Under the pieces are notes generated by a model, which was not told the DNA's origin, made no database searches, and worked only from the letters and a program-made list of their open reading frames with translations. Source: Chloroflexota bacterium (lineage in GTDB: Bacteria > Chloroflexota > Ktedonobacteria > Ktedonobacterales > Ktedonobacteraceae). Taken from it: a stretch of 29,316 nt of DNA. How positions within the stretch are numbered: the stretch's first letter is position 1; each line of letters begins with the position of its first letter. The stretch is from contig CADDYT010000074.1 of NCBI GenBank assembly GCA_902810755.1, positions 1 to 29,316 on the forward strand, in the 5' to 3' direction. Positions 7,671 to 15,749 of this stretch are shown here, in pieces. The position numbers and the translations under genes were made by a program.

Positions 7671-8993
7671 ATGCGTTGTAATGGCGGCAATGCAGCTAAG
7701 CATGCTGCCGGGAAAATAGTGCTGGCGCTGCTGGCGATGGCGCTACTGGCGGGGTGTGCTGCACCCTGGAATGCGCCGTCTGGCATTGCACCGACGCCCA
7801 CGCCACAGTTTGCCGGTGGGGAGCCGGTGCTGCCGCAGTTGCAGCGTCTCTATGCTCCCGCTCCATTGCCCTCTGCCGCCAGCGTCATTTCTCCGCAGGC
7901 GCCATCCTGGCTGCTGGCCGGGCATGACATAGCAAATACGTTTGCCGCGCCATCTGCATTATTGTATGGGAAGATGCGCTGGTTTTTCCAGACGCCAGGC
8001 CCGGTTGTGACCTCTCCGGTAGTGGGCGACGGCGTGGCGCTGGTCAACGGTGGTGATGGGGTACTCTACGCGGTGGACATGGGCACGGGTGGGCTGCGCT
8101 GGCGGGCGCCTGTCGGCGATACGCTGGTCGCGGGTACGTCGGCCATTGCCGATGGGGTAGTCTATGTCGCGACGCGGGGACATGGGCTGAGCGCGCTGCG
8201 CCTTGCGACGGGACAGTTCCTGTGGACGGTCGATACACGCCTGCCGGTGCGGGCCGCTCCCCTGGTTGTGGGGTCGCTGCTGTTCGTGGCGGCAGGAGCC
8301 AACGACCTGCTCTGTCTGAATCGACAGACAGGCCGGGAATACTGGGAGTTCAAATCGGAGGATGTCTTTGCTGATTTCTGGCCGACGCAGGGGCAGCCTG
8401 CTGTGACGCTCGACGATGGCGGGCTGGTCTTCGCCGCGCCGGGCGCGTCAACAGAGTTTAACGCGCTGCGCCTGCGCACGGGACGCAAAGCCTGGGAACT
8501 GACGGTAGACTCGCGCACGGTGGGCGCGCCAGTCTATAACGCGCAGGCCGGGCTGGTCTACGTCGCGACATGGGCGGGCTATCTCTACGCCATTCAGGCC
8601 AGCACGGGCAAGTTGCGATGGCGTTTTGCCCTGCCGGATGTCGGACAGCCAGGCGCAGGTTTTGCCAGCGGCCCTGCTCTGGCGGCCAACCGGCTCTTTA
8701 TCGGTGATTACCAGGGGCGCGTCACTGCACTGGATGCTCGCGGCGGCTCGGTTCTCTGGACGTATCGCGATGGCAGCCCATTGCTGGCAACGCCCGTCGT
8801 GGGGCTGGTAAACGGTGTAGCTGCGCAGGTCTACATCGCCGACCAGTATGGCAATCTCAGCGCGCTGGATAGCCAGAATGGTTCGCTCATATGGCAGGTC
8901 TATCTGGGTGAACTGCGCTCCGCGCCTGCATTGACCGGAACAGCCTTACTGGCCTCTTCGGTTGGCGATCATGGTTTGTTTGCACTTGATTGA
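7671..8993 (+). CDS. PQQ-type beta-propeller lipoprotein
   Basis: 440-residue exported protein. The N-terminus is a lipoprotein signal (K15, hydrophobic core, lipobox LAGC with Cys29), then a Pro/Ala-rich linker to about residue 75. The rest is built of seven or eight PQQ-like blades, visible as recurring YAVDMGTGGLRWRA, SALRLATGQFLWTV, NALRLRTGRKAWEL, YAIQASTGKLRWRF and SALDSQNGSLIWQV segments. Such propellers either bind PQQ in dehydrogenases or act as scaffolds like BamB; no dehydrogenase catalytic region is apparent, so a scaffold role is more likely. It is the first gene of a six-gene plus-strand operon that ends in an FtsX/LolD exporter. It would sit on the outer face of the cytoplasmic membrane. 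Confidence 0.88.
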   Translation: MRCNGGNAAKHAAGKIVLALLAMALLAGCAAPWNAPSGIAPTPTPQFAGGEPVLPQLQRLYAPAPLPSAASVISPQAPSWLLAGHDIANTFAAPSALLYGKMRWFFQTPGPVVTSPVVGDGVALVNGGDGVLYAVDMGTGGLRWRAPVGDTLVAGTSAIADGVVYVATRGHGLSALRLATGQFLWTVDTRLPVRAAPLVVGSLLFVAAGANDLLCLNRQTGREYWEFKSEDVFADFWPTQGQPAVTLDDGGLVFAAPGASTEFNALRLRTGRKAWELTVDSRTVGAPVYNAQAGLVYVATWAGYLYAIQASTGKLRWRFALPDVGQPGAGFASGPALAANRLFIGDYQGRVTALDARGGSVLWTYRDGSPLLATPVVGLVNGVAAQVYIADQYGNLSALDSQNGSLIWQVYLGELRSAPALTGTALLASSVGDHGLFALD

Positions 8994-9033
8994 TGAAGCT
9001 GAATGATTCAAGAAAATGATGAGGGAGTTTCAG

Positions 9034-9534
9034 ATGAAACATCTGATTGTAATGCGTTCGCGCTCAGCCGCTTTCTGGTTGGTGCTGGCCTGCTGCATAC
9101 TGTTCTCGCTGATCGGGCTGGCGGCCTGCGGCAATAACACTACGACACATGCAAGTAGCAGTCAGCAGACGACGAAGAGCAGCACATCGGTAAATACGCC
9201 TTCAGCCACGATGACAACACAGGGTAATAACCATGTCTCGCTGGCGGAACTGGTTGGTCAGCCAGCGGCGAAATTGGCGCAGGGGGCGAATTTCCAGGTG
9301 ACGGGTCAGGTGAGAAATATGGATAAGCTCCAGCACGATATTTACCTGCAGGCGACGCTGAAAGATGCGAGCGGCAAGGTTGTGGGCATTGCCAGGGGGC
9401 TGGCGGATAATGTGCAGGGCGGACAGACCGTCACCTTCACCATTCAGGGCATAGCAAAACAGCCAACCTGGACGACTGTTTCGGTGGTCATCACGAAAGT
9501 CTCCGAAAATGTCGATGGTCAGGGATCCGATTAA
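9034..9534 (+). CDS. Small FxLYD-like lipoprotein (first copy)
   Basis: 166-residue lipoprotein. The ATG at 9034 is preferred over ATGs at 9016 and 9019 because GAGGGAG (9021-9027) stands 6 bases before it. Lipobox LAAC places the lipidated Cys at 32, followed by a long Ser/Thr-rich linker (about 33-75). The C-terminal part is one beta-sandwich of FxLYD type, with the pattern VTGQVRN, then ATLKDASGKVVG and a GGQTVTF strand. It shares this pattern with the lipoprotein at 11080, so the two are probably paralogues. Its 3' end overlaps the next gene by 26 bases, implying coupled translation. Confidence 0.82.
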   Translation: MKHLIVMRSRSAAFWLVLACCILFSLIGLAACGNNTTTHASSSQQTTKSSTSVNTPSATMTTQGNNHVSLAELVGQPAAKLAQGANFQVTGQVRNMDKLQHDIYLQATLKDASGKVVGIARGLADNVQGGQTVTFTIQGIAKQPTWTTVSVVITKVSENVDGQGSD

Positions 9535-11059
9535 AGAACAGGCGCAACCTGTTCCGGCGCTGCCAGCAGGCCCGGCTTACAGGCAGCGATGGTGGTCACG
9601 CTGGAGCATGCTACTGCTACTGGGGGGCGTGATCCTGGTGACGGTTGCCAGCGCACTGATCAGGTTGCCGTCTTCTTCGCCGCATGCAAAGCTCGTGCCG
9701 ATGCCGACTCCGACCTTTGTACCGAAAGTGGGCGACGTGGGTGATCTGGATGATGGCATAACGGTGGCGCTGGGGCAAACTCCTGCCTTCCAGTTTGAAC
9801 ATGGAGGTTACACCCTGAGTGGGATCACCGTTGATGCACGGACCGGACGCCCACTTGGTGGTATCTCGGTCTGGGTGACGCTGCCGCCTGTTTCAGGACG
9901 GCCTACCGCGCCCGCCTTGCGCTCCGTCTCCACGCTTGACGGCGCGTTTACCTTTTTGCATCTCGCGGCGGGAACGTACAACCTTGCCGCCGCTCGCTAC
10001 TATACGCTCAACGGGCAGCAGTTCATTTACCCGGAAGTCGTGCGTAGCGATGTCAGGGTGCCACTGCCGCAGCATGCCACCTTGCAACTGGCCCTTCAGC
10101 CACAGGCGGCGCCGGGCCAGCGACGCGTGAGTGCGGGCGTTGCGCGCAACCTGATTATGCTCGATCTGAGCGGCATCTATGCGGAGTCCTGGTTCGCTGA
10201 TCCCGCTTTGCAGGGGGAGGCGCAGAACATGCGCGAGCTTGCAAGCGGCGGGGCGCAGGCGGCGAATGTTGTCGCGCCCTATGGCTGGCATCCCGCCGAC
10301 CAGTACGCGCTGCTCAGTGGCAGCTACCCCGCCTGGCGTGTCTACGACCCCTGGCCGTATCGAACGGCGTGGGGAACGCCAGATGGCATCGATACCACCT
10401 TCTGGTACAACGCTGACCCGATGTCGCTGACTTTCGGGCAGGAGAGCCTGTTTGATGTGGCAAGAGGCTATGGCATGAGTACGGCTGCGCTTGGCGGGCC
10501 GCAGTATGCCCTCAGTGATGTCAGTACGCGCGGCGTGCAGACGGCGCAGGTTGGCCTGACCTTTGACAGCGCGAACTGGCTGGCGACGGCGCAGCACTTG
10601 ATCGAAACGATGGCCGACAATCCCAATGGCTTCGTTTTCTACAGTGAACTCGACCCACCTTTTGGTTCGGCAGCAGCGGCAGGAGCCGCGCCCGATGCTC
10701 CCGGTGGCGCGTATGCGCGGGCCATGCAGGCCGATGATGAATTGATTGGCCTCCTGCGCCACTGGCTGGCGAGCCGAAATTTGCTCTCACAGACGTTGCT
10801 GCTGGTGACTGCCTCAGAAGCGCAGGTCAATGAAACCGTCTACGACAACTACTATGGTATGGGGCCGGATGGGCGAGGCAGCAGCCTGCACGTGCCGTTC
10901 GTGCTGGCAGGCGAAGGTATCAGGCCGGGCATGGTGGATGCTCAGACTTTCTCAAGCTTCGCCGTCGCCGCAACGGCCCTGCGCGGCCTCTGCCTGCCCG
11001 CCCCTGCCAGCAGTCGCGCACAGGCGCTCACCATGCTGTTTGATAATCACTGTCCTTGA
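9509..11059 (+). CDS. Membrane-anchored protein: carboxypeptidase-regulatory-like domain plus degenerate alkaline-phosphatase fold
   Basis: 516 residues. One membrane anchor (about 33-50) follows a short basic cytoplasmic end. Residues 100-195 form a carboxypeptidase-regulatory-like beta-sandwich (GYTLSGITVDARTGRPLGGI, then STLDGAFTFLHLAAGTYNL). Residues 213-505 follow the layout of the alkaline phosphatase/type I phosphodiesterase superfamily: NLIMLDLSG (D219), YALLSGSYPAW (266-276), FYSELDPPFG (D382) and LHVPFVLAG (H461). Key metal-site residues look lost: the SDHG-type motif reads TASEAQ (434-439), and the His usually near D382 and the HG after the tG-yP segment are absent. It may be a pseudoenzyme that binds a phosphorylated ligand. 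The start at 9509 could equally be the ATG at 9515; neither has a strong Shine-Dalgarno. Confidence 0.72.
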   Translation: MSMVRDPIKEQAQPVPALPAGPAYRQRWWSRWSMLLLLGGVILVTVASALIRLPSSSPHAKLVPMPTPTFVPKVGDVGDLDDGITVALGQTPAFQFEHGGYTLSGITVDARTGRPLGGISVWVTLPPVSGRPTAPALRSVSTLDGAFTFLHLAAGTYNLAAARYYTLNGQQFIYPEVVRSDVRVPLPQHATLQLALQPQAAPGQRRVSAGVARNLIMLDLSGIYAESWFADPALQGEAQNMRELASGGAQAANVVAPYGWHPADQYALLSGSYPAWRVYDPWPYRTAWGTPDGIDTTFWYNADPMSLTFGQESLFDVARGYGMSTAALGGPQYALSDVSTRGVQTAQVGLTFDSANWLATAQHLIETMADNPNGFVFYSELDPPFGSAAAAGAAPDAPGGAYARAMQADDELIGLLRHWLASRNLLSQTLLLVTASEAQVNETVYDNYYGMGPDGRGSSLHVPFVLAGEGIRPGMVDAQTFSSFAVAATALRGLCLPAPASSRAQALTMLFDNHCP

Positions 11060-11079
11060 GAAGATGCCGGGAAGCTATT

Positions 11080-11517
11080 ATGGGAAAATATGGTAACAGA
11101 AATCTCTTAATAATCGTATGGTTGTGCGGCCTGCTGCCGGTGCTGGCAATGGCGTTGAATGGCTGCGGTGGGCAGGCGCAGCAGAGTGACCCACGCCTCA
11201 AGTATTTCAAGGTTGTTGATTCTCGCGTTCTCATCGAGGGCAGCCAGGCGGAGGTGTTTGGCGATGTGGAAAACACCAGCGACATGACATTTCCTTTCGA
11301 CGTGACCATGCAGGCAGACCTGATGGATCTCAACGGTCAGCAGGTAGGGATGGCCTATGGCACGGCGGAGGACGTGGGCATGGGACAGGTGCGCCAGTTT
11401 GTGCTGGTGGGAACGGTGGATGGCACGCGCTATGCCCGGCTCAAGGTGACGCCGATTTCGCTGCAAGAGAAGCGGCAGGAACTCAACTGGCCTACCCCCA
11501 CGCCCTACGGACAGTGA
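11080..11517 (+). CDS. Small FxLYD-like lipoprotein (second copy)
   Basis: 145-residue lipoprotein. The ATG at 11080 is chosen because the stretch before it holds GGGAAG and the resulting N-terminus is a signal peptide ending in LNGC; a TTG at 11056 would overlap the previous stop. The mature part is a single beta-sandwich with AEVFGDVENTSDM, ADLMDLNGQQVGMAYG and MGQVRQFVLVG, which lines up with the lipoprotein at 9034 (VxGxVxN, then LxDxxGxxVGxAxG, then GQxxxF). It sits 20 bases after the pseudo-phosphatase gene and 32 bases before the permease, in the same operon. A surface-exposed partner of the exporter is the natural inference. Confidence 0.82.
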   Translation: MGKYGNRNLLIIVWLCGLLPVLAMALNGCGGQAQQSDPRLKYFKVVDSRVLIEGSQAEVFGDVENTSDMTFPFDVTMQADLMDLNGQQVGMAYGTAEDVGMGQVRQFVLVGTVDGTRYARLKVTPISLQEKRQELNWPTPTPYGQ

Positions 11518-11549
11518 TTTGATGTGTCAGATAAGGAGAAGATGAGACG

Positions 11550-14024
11550 ATGCTGCGTTTTGCCTGGTGGTCGCTGAGGGGCCGATGGGGCAGGCTGTTG
11601 CCCCTGTGCTGCGGGCTGCTCTGCATCGTTGTCTGCACCACGCTGCTGGCAGGCTTCACGCGGCTCTCAACGCTCACGACCGACCGGCAGCTTCGTCGTT
11701 CCTGGCGCGCCAGCTACGATCTGCTGGTACGCTCCCCGGATGCTATCAGTTCTGTTGAGCGGCAACTTCAGGTGATTGATCCCGCCGGGCCGGAACAGAC
11801 TTACGGAGGTATCTCGCTGGCGCAGCTCGCACAGATTGCCCGTATTCCCCACGTACAGCTGGTCGCCCCGGAGGCCGTTGTGGGCTGGCTTCCCCTGCGC
11901 GTCTCTATACCAATCACCTTTACTCGTGCGGGCGTCTATCGTATCATCACCCGGCTGGATGATGCCACAGCGTCCGCCAGCGAGCAACAGACCTTCGTGG
12001 TATTGCCCCTTGCCGCATATGTGCGGCTTGCCGGGCGGCAAAACGAGAGCGGCATGAGCTACGTGCCGCTTAATGCTTCCGGTCGCGCAACGATTGCCGC
12101 TACCTGGTCGCTCTCGACATTGCTGGTGGGCATTGACCCGATAGCGGAGGGACAACTGGTTGGCCTGCGCTGGCAACCCTCACCCGCGCCGACCGGAAAC
12201 GTGGGTTTGCCTCTTTTGATGGACATTCACCCCTGGTCAGCATTGAGCGCGACTGTGACTGTTGAAGCCGGTAACCTTTCTCCGTTGTCTGCTTCTCAGC
12301 CGGTAAATGATCGTATGTTTGTTCACGCGACATGGGCCGTTCTCCAACGTCGCCAGCTTGACGCGCCATCATTTCTATCATTGCTGACACAGGAACTGGC
12401 CGCGCGCGAGCAAGGATCGCAGTTGATGCCGGTGCAGGGCGGCGGCGTGACCCGCTACGCTCGCGTGGGCTACACAGTGATGCAGCCAGGTGATGGCACC
12501 ACGCCTGTTCTTGCTGTTTCCAGCATCGGCGATGATGCCGGGGGCAATCTTACGCGCCTGCCCTTGCTGCCGCAGGCATCCACACCCTGGGTGATGCTCA
12601 ATGGTGGTCGCGGCTCTTTTGCGACATTTAATGCCGCAATGCTGCCGGTATGGCACACGCCTGCATCGTCTGCCACGCCGCTCGGCCTCTACAGACCGGA
12701 GCCAGGAAGGGTGCCGGCGAGTCTGTTCCCACAGCAGAGCATGGCCGCGTGGCCGCCTTTGCTCTTCACCACGCTGCAGGTCGCTTGCGCGCTGACTGGC
12801 AGTCGCTGTGTTAGCGCCGTGCGCGTGCGGGTGAGCGGGCTGGATGGCTTCGGGCCGCGCGGTGAGGCATTGCTGCAACAGGTGGCCTCGGATATTGAGA
12901 ATAGCACAGGTCTGCATGTGGATATACTGGATGGCGCATCTGCTGAACCGATCACTGTGCGGATGCCAGCTGCTGACGGCGCGAACCAGGCCGTTTCTGC
13001 CCTGTGGATTGCACCACATGCAGCGGTGAGCATCGCAACCGGCGTCAATCTGGCCGGTATCTTGCTTTTGCTGGCGATGCTCGGCGTGGCAGCACTGGCT
13101 CTGCTAACCGCCGCTCTGCTGGCCGCAGGCGGTCGCAAGGCCGATATGCGCCTGCTGGCCCGGACCGGCTGGTCGGGCGGGCGTCTGCTGGTCGCGGCGG
13201 CGTTAGAGGCGACAATGACTGCGCTGCTGGCCGCCTGTCCTGCCTGGGCCGTTGCGCTCCTGCTGCAACGTGTTGGCGCGCCCCCTGTCTCACCTGTTCT
13301 GCTCGCGGGGCTGCTGGCGGCTGGTACACTACTTTACATCATAGTATATATGACGGCGATATACAGAAATATCCTTCCTGCTCAACCTGTCAGGAGTCAG
13401 AAATTGAAGGCTCGTTCTCATTCAGCCAGCGATCGCTCTTATGCAGGAATGGCAGGACACTTTACAGACAATGTATGGTGGTGGGTGATGTTGAGGCGGC
13501 AGATGCGCTCGCGGAAGGGGAGTGCTTTGCTGATGCTGGTCGCGATAGTCGGCGCATGCGGACTGGTGGGGCTACTGGCGCTGGTGCAATGGGGGCTGGA
13601 TGGCCTGCTGGCGGCAACGCTGCTGGGGCAGCAGGTGGAGGTGAGCCTTTCGGCCATTCACCTGCTGACGGCGCTGCTGGTGTGCGTGTGCGCAGCCTTC
13701 ACTGCCGGTATGGTCCTGTTGCTGGCTGCCCGTGAGCGACGGCGCGAATCCGGTCTGCTGCTGGCTGTCGGCTGGACAGGCCGCGCTGTCGCTCTGGAGA
13801 TGGTGTGTGAAGGGTTGCTGCCGGGGCTTGTCGGCGGCTGTACCGGTGGTCTGCTGGCTGTGCTGCTCTTCCTGAGCCTCTATCATAGCTGGTCGCTATC
13901 CCTGTTTACTGCGGTAATAGCAGGTACGACCCTGCTGGGCGCGTTGCTCTGTGCGAGTGGCGCCGCCTATCCGGCATTACTGACGGCCCGGCTTTTGCCG
14001 AAGCGCGTATTGAGCGAGGAGTGA
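11550..14024 (+). CDS. FtsX/MacB-type ABC transporter permease with large extracytoplasmic domain
   Basis: 824-residue permease of the type VII (mechanotransmission) ABC class. One N-terminal helix (about 14-36) is followed by an extracytoplasmic region of about 440 residues, far larger than the MacB or LolC domain, with no family I recognise. Three helices (about 490-525, 550-575, 580-605) then form the first FtsX core, preceded by RKADMRLLARTGWSGG. A cytoplasmic linker leads to a second set of helices with the FtsX motif RERRRESGLLLAVGWTG. So it carries two FtsX domains, as in LolC-like or bacitracin-exporter permeases. The ATPase starts 11 bases downstream. Substrate unknown; the lipoproteins upstream suggest envelope work rather than drug efflux. 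Confidence 0.87.
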   Translation: MLRFAWWSLRGRWGRLLPLCCGLLCIVVCTTLLAGFTRLSTLTTDRQLRRSWRASYDLLVRSPDAISSVERQLQVIDPAGPEQTYGGISLAQLAQIARIPHVQLVAPEAVVGWLPLRVSIPITFTRAGVYRIITRLDDATASASEQQTFVVLPLAAYVRLAGRQNESGMSYVPLNASGRATIAATWSLSTLLVGIDPIAEGQLVGLRWQPSPAPTGNVGLPLLMDIHPWSALSATVTVEAGNLSPLSASQPVNDRMFVHATWAVLQRRQLDAPSFLSLLTQELAAREQGSQLMPVQGGGVTRYARVGYTVMQPGDGTTPVLAVSSIGDDAGGNLTRLPLLPQASTPWVMLNGGRGSFATFNAAMLPVWHTPASSATPLGLYRPEPGRVPASLFPQQSMAAWPPLLFTTLQVACALTGSRCVSAVRVRVSGLDGFGPRGEALLQQVASDIENSTGLHVDILDGASAEPITVRMPAADGANQAVSALWIAPHAAVSIATGVNLAGILLLLAMLGVAALALLTAALLAAGGRKADMRLLARTGWSGGRLLVAAALEATMTALLAACPAWAVALLLQRVGAPPVSPVLLAGLLAAGTLLYIIVYMTAIYRNILPAQPVRSQKLKARSHSASDRSYAGMAGHFTDNVWWWVMLRRQMRSRKGSALLMLVAIVGACGLVGLLALVQWGLDGLLAATLLGQQVEVSLSAIHLLTALLVCVCAAFTAGMVLLLAARERRRESGLLLAVGWTGRAVALEMVCEGLLPGLVGGCTGGLLAVLLFLSLYHSWSLSLFTAVIAGTTLLGALLCASGAAYPALLTARLLPKRVLSEE

Positions 14025-14035
14025 GGAGAAAAGCG

Positions 14036-14785
14036 ATGAACAGAGTACAATGGCTCTTTCGTAAAGGTACACGGGGCGGCGGTGAGATACAACCTGCAGG
14101 GGGAGCGGCGGTTGACATGGTGGATGTGTACCGGCGATATGAGACAGGGCAGGTAGAGGCGCTGCGTGGGATAACAATGCACATTGATGCTGGCGAGTTT
14201 GTGACCATCTGCGGGCCATCCGGTTCGGGCAAGTCGACGCTGCTGCACCTGCTGGCATCGCTTGATCTGCCCACCACCGGTCGCGTGCTGGTGGACGGCG
14301 TAGATACTTCTGCTCTACGGGGCAGCGCGCTGGCAGCTTTCCGACGCGAGCGCGTCGGGCTGGTCTTCCAGGGTTTTCACCTGCTTCCCGCGCTGACCGT
14401 GCTGGAAAATGTGATGGCCCCGTTGTTGCCGTATTGTTCGCTGCGAACTCTGCGCGAGCGGGCGCGGTTGTTGCTGGCGCGGGTAGGGATGGAACAACGG
14501 GCGAATCATGTGCCGGGCGAGCTTTCCGGCGGAGAGCAGCAGCGCGTGGCCATTGCGCGAGCATTAATCGCCAGCCCGCGCCTGCTGCTCGCCGACGAGC
14601 CGACCGCTAGCCTGGATTCTGCTACCGGCTTTACGGTGATGGAGCTGCTCCATGAATTGCAGTATACTTGCTCTATGACCCTCGTTGTGGTCACACACGA
14701 CCCCCGCGTGGCCGCACTGGCTCCCCGTACTATCAGGATAGAAGATGGTGTTATTGCTCAGCCTGCGTCGACTGTTGCCCTGTAA
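14036..14785 (+). CDS. ABC transporter ATP-binding protein, LolD/MacB family
   Basis: 249-residue ATPase. The ATG at 14036 is used because GAGGAG (14023-14028) precedes it; a GTG at 14021 lies on that signal. Walker A is GPSGSGKS (60-67), the signature LSGGEQQRVAIARAL is near residues 161-175, Walker B is LLLADEP and the D-loop TASLDS is the LolD/MacB/FtsE form. A 25-residue basic N-terminal extension precedes the usual start of the domain. It is the last gene of the operon and pairs with the FtsX permease upstream. It ends 12 bases from the convergent methyltransferase gene, with no room for a conventional terminator between them. Confidence 0.92.
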   Translation: MNRVQWLFRKGTRGGGEIQPAGGAAVDMVDVYRRYETGQVEALRGITMHIDAGEFVTICGPSGSGKSTLLHLLASLDLPTTGRVLVDGVDTSALRGSALAAFRRERVGLVFQGFHLLPALTVLENVMAPLLPYCSLRTLRERARLLLARVGMEQRANHVPGELSGGEQQRVAIARALIASPRLLLADEPTASLDSATGFTVMELLHELQYTCSMTLVVVTHDPRVAALAPRTIRIEDGVIAQPASTVAL

Positions 14786-14797
14786 GCTGCTTACGTC

Positions 14798-15658
14798 TTA
14801 TGAATCCTTGACGGCGACGATTTGTAGCCAGGTGCGCGGCACTTCGCTCAGACCCATTTCCTGGCCTGCCTCGTAGACGGCAACGCTAAGCGCATCGGCT
14901 CCACAGGAGAGCGGCGCGCCCGGCAAGGCCCCTTCGATGAAGAGCCAGTAGCGGCCCAGGTCTCGCCATCCGTCAAGCGTGACATCGACGACTTCTTGCG
15001 CGGTCTGGACATGGCTGAATCCGCCCTGCCTGAGCTGCTCGGTGTACTCTTCAGGTGTCAGCCACTGGCGGGCGACCGCTTTGGAGTCGCGTGAGAGTTT
15101 TACTTCCGGGTGTTCTTTGCGCAGCCAGCCAACGGCACGGCGCGTCCAGAGGCGATAGAAACGTTCGGTCCCTGGAACGTAAGTGCCTTCATAAAAGGCG
15201 CTGTTACAGGCGAAGACGCCGCCGGGGGTGAGAATCGTCGCCACCTGCTGGAAGGCGGCCAGCTTATCAGGGACAAGGTGGATGGCGTTGCAGAAGAAGG
15301 CAGCGTCGGCGTTGCGCACAATTTTCGGCAGGTCATCGGCCTCTCCCTGAATAAATTCCGCCTTTGCCCCAATCTCCAGCATGCCCCTGTGGGCGCGACG
15401 CAGGGCCTCGGCTGAGGGATCGACGCCAATGATGTGCGCTTGACGCCCCTGATGAAGCATCTCTTCGGCGATCAGGCGCGTCACGGCTCCTGTGCCACAG
15501 GCCATGTCGACGATAGTCAGGCTCCTGTCGGCAGGTCGATCGGCGAAATGAGCCAGCGCCTGGCGAACAAGTGAGCGGTTGATAACGGTATAAAAGGAAT
15601 GCGCGGCAAACGGTTCAAAGGAAAACCGGTTCGTTTCCTCAGTTTCAATTAAACTCAT
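14798..15658 (-). CDS. Class I SAM-dependent methyltransferase
   Basis: 286-residue cytoplasmic methyltransferase. Motif I is VDMACGTG (50-57) and the acidic end of strand 2 is VDPSAEAL; a hydrophobic motif VFACNSAFYEG lies later. The layout matches UbiE/Methyltransf_11-type enzymes that act on small molecules; the acceptor is unknown. It lies 91 bases downstream of the FabG-like gene on the same strand and may share its transcript. AGGAG stands 10 bases before the ATG, and both lie inside a predicted stem (15657-15716) that could control translation. The C-terminal third (about 190-286) is not part of the core fold and I do not recognise it. Confidence 0.85.
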   Translation of the reverse strand: MSLIETEETNRFSFEPFAAHSFYTVINRSLVRQALAHFADRPADRSLTIVDMACGTGAVTRLIAEEMLHQGRQAHIIGVDPSAEALRRAHRGMLEIGAKAEFIQGEADDLPKIVRNADAAFFCNAIHLVPDKLAAFQQVATILTPGGVFACNSAFYEGTYVPGTERFYRLWTRRAVGWLRKEHPEVKLSRDSKAVARQWLTPEEYTEQLRQGGFSHVQTAQEVVDVTLDGWRDLGRYWLFIEGALPGAPLSCGADALSVAVYEAGQEMGLSEVPRTWLQIVAVKDS

Positions 15659-15716
15659 GGGTGTAGTCTCCTTTATCAGAGTTTCTGTTACGGATTTAGA
15701 GAAGATCTACACCCAT
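15657..15716 (-). promoter_or_regulatory. Predicted RNA stem sequestering the methyltransferase Shine-Dalgarno and start codon
   Basis: On the minus-strand RNA the upstream arm (15700-15716: AUGGGUGUAG, bulged A, UCUUCU) pairs with the downstream arm (15657-15672: AGGAGA, CUACACCCAU). That gives 16 pairs, one of them G-U, with a single bulge and a 27-base loop. The downstream arm contains the Shine-Dalgarno and the first two bases of the start codon. The upstream arm also begins a six-codon open frame (15696-15716, ATG to TAA) with no clear ribosome site. As DNA the same symmetry could be an operator. Pairing is directly visible; control of translation is inferred. Confidence 0.55.
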
Positions 15717-15749
15717 TTTGTTTCACTGTCTGGAAACGGGGGTCATAGC

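Noticed and set aside
13004..13735. 243-codon plus-strand frame inside the permease gene
   Set aside because: Gly/Arg-rich shadow of the permease; the permease frame is hydrophobic and matches the FtsX family.
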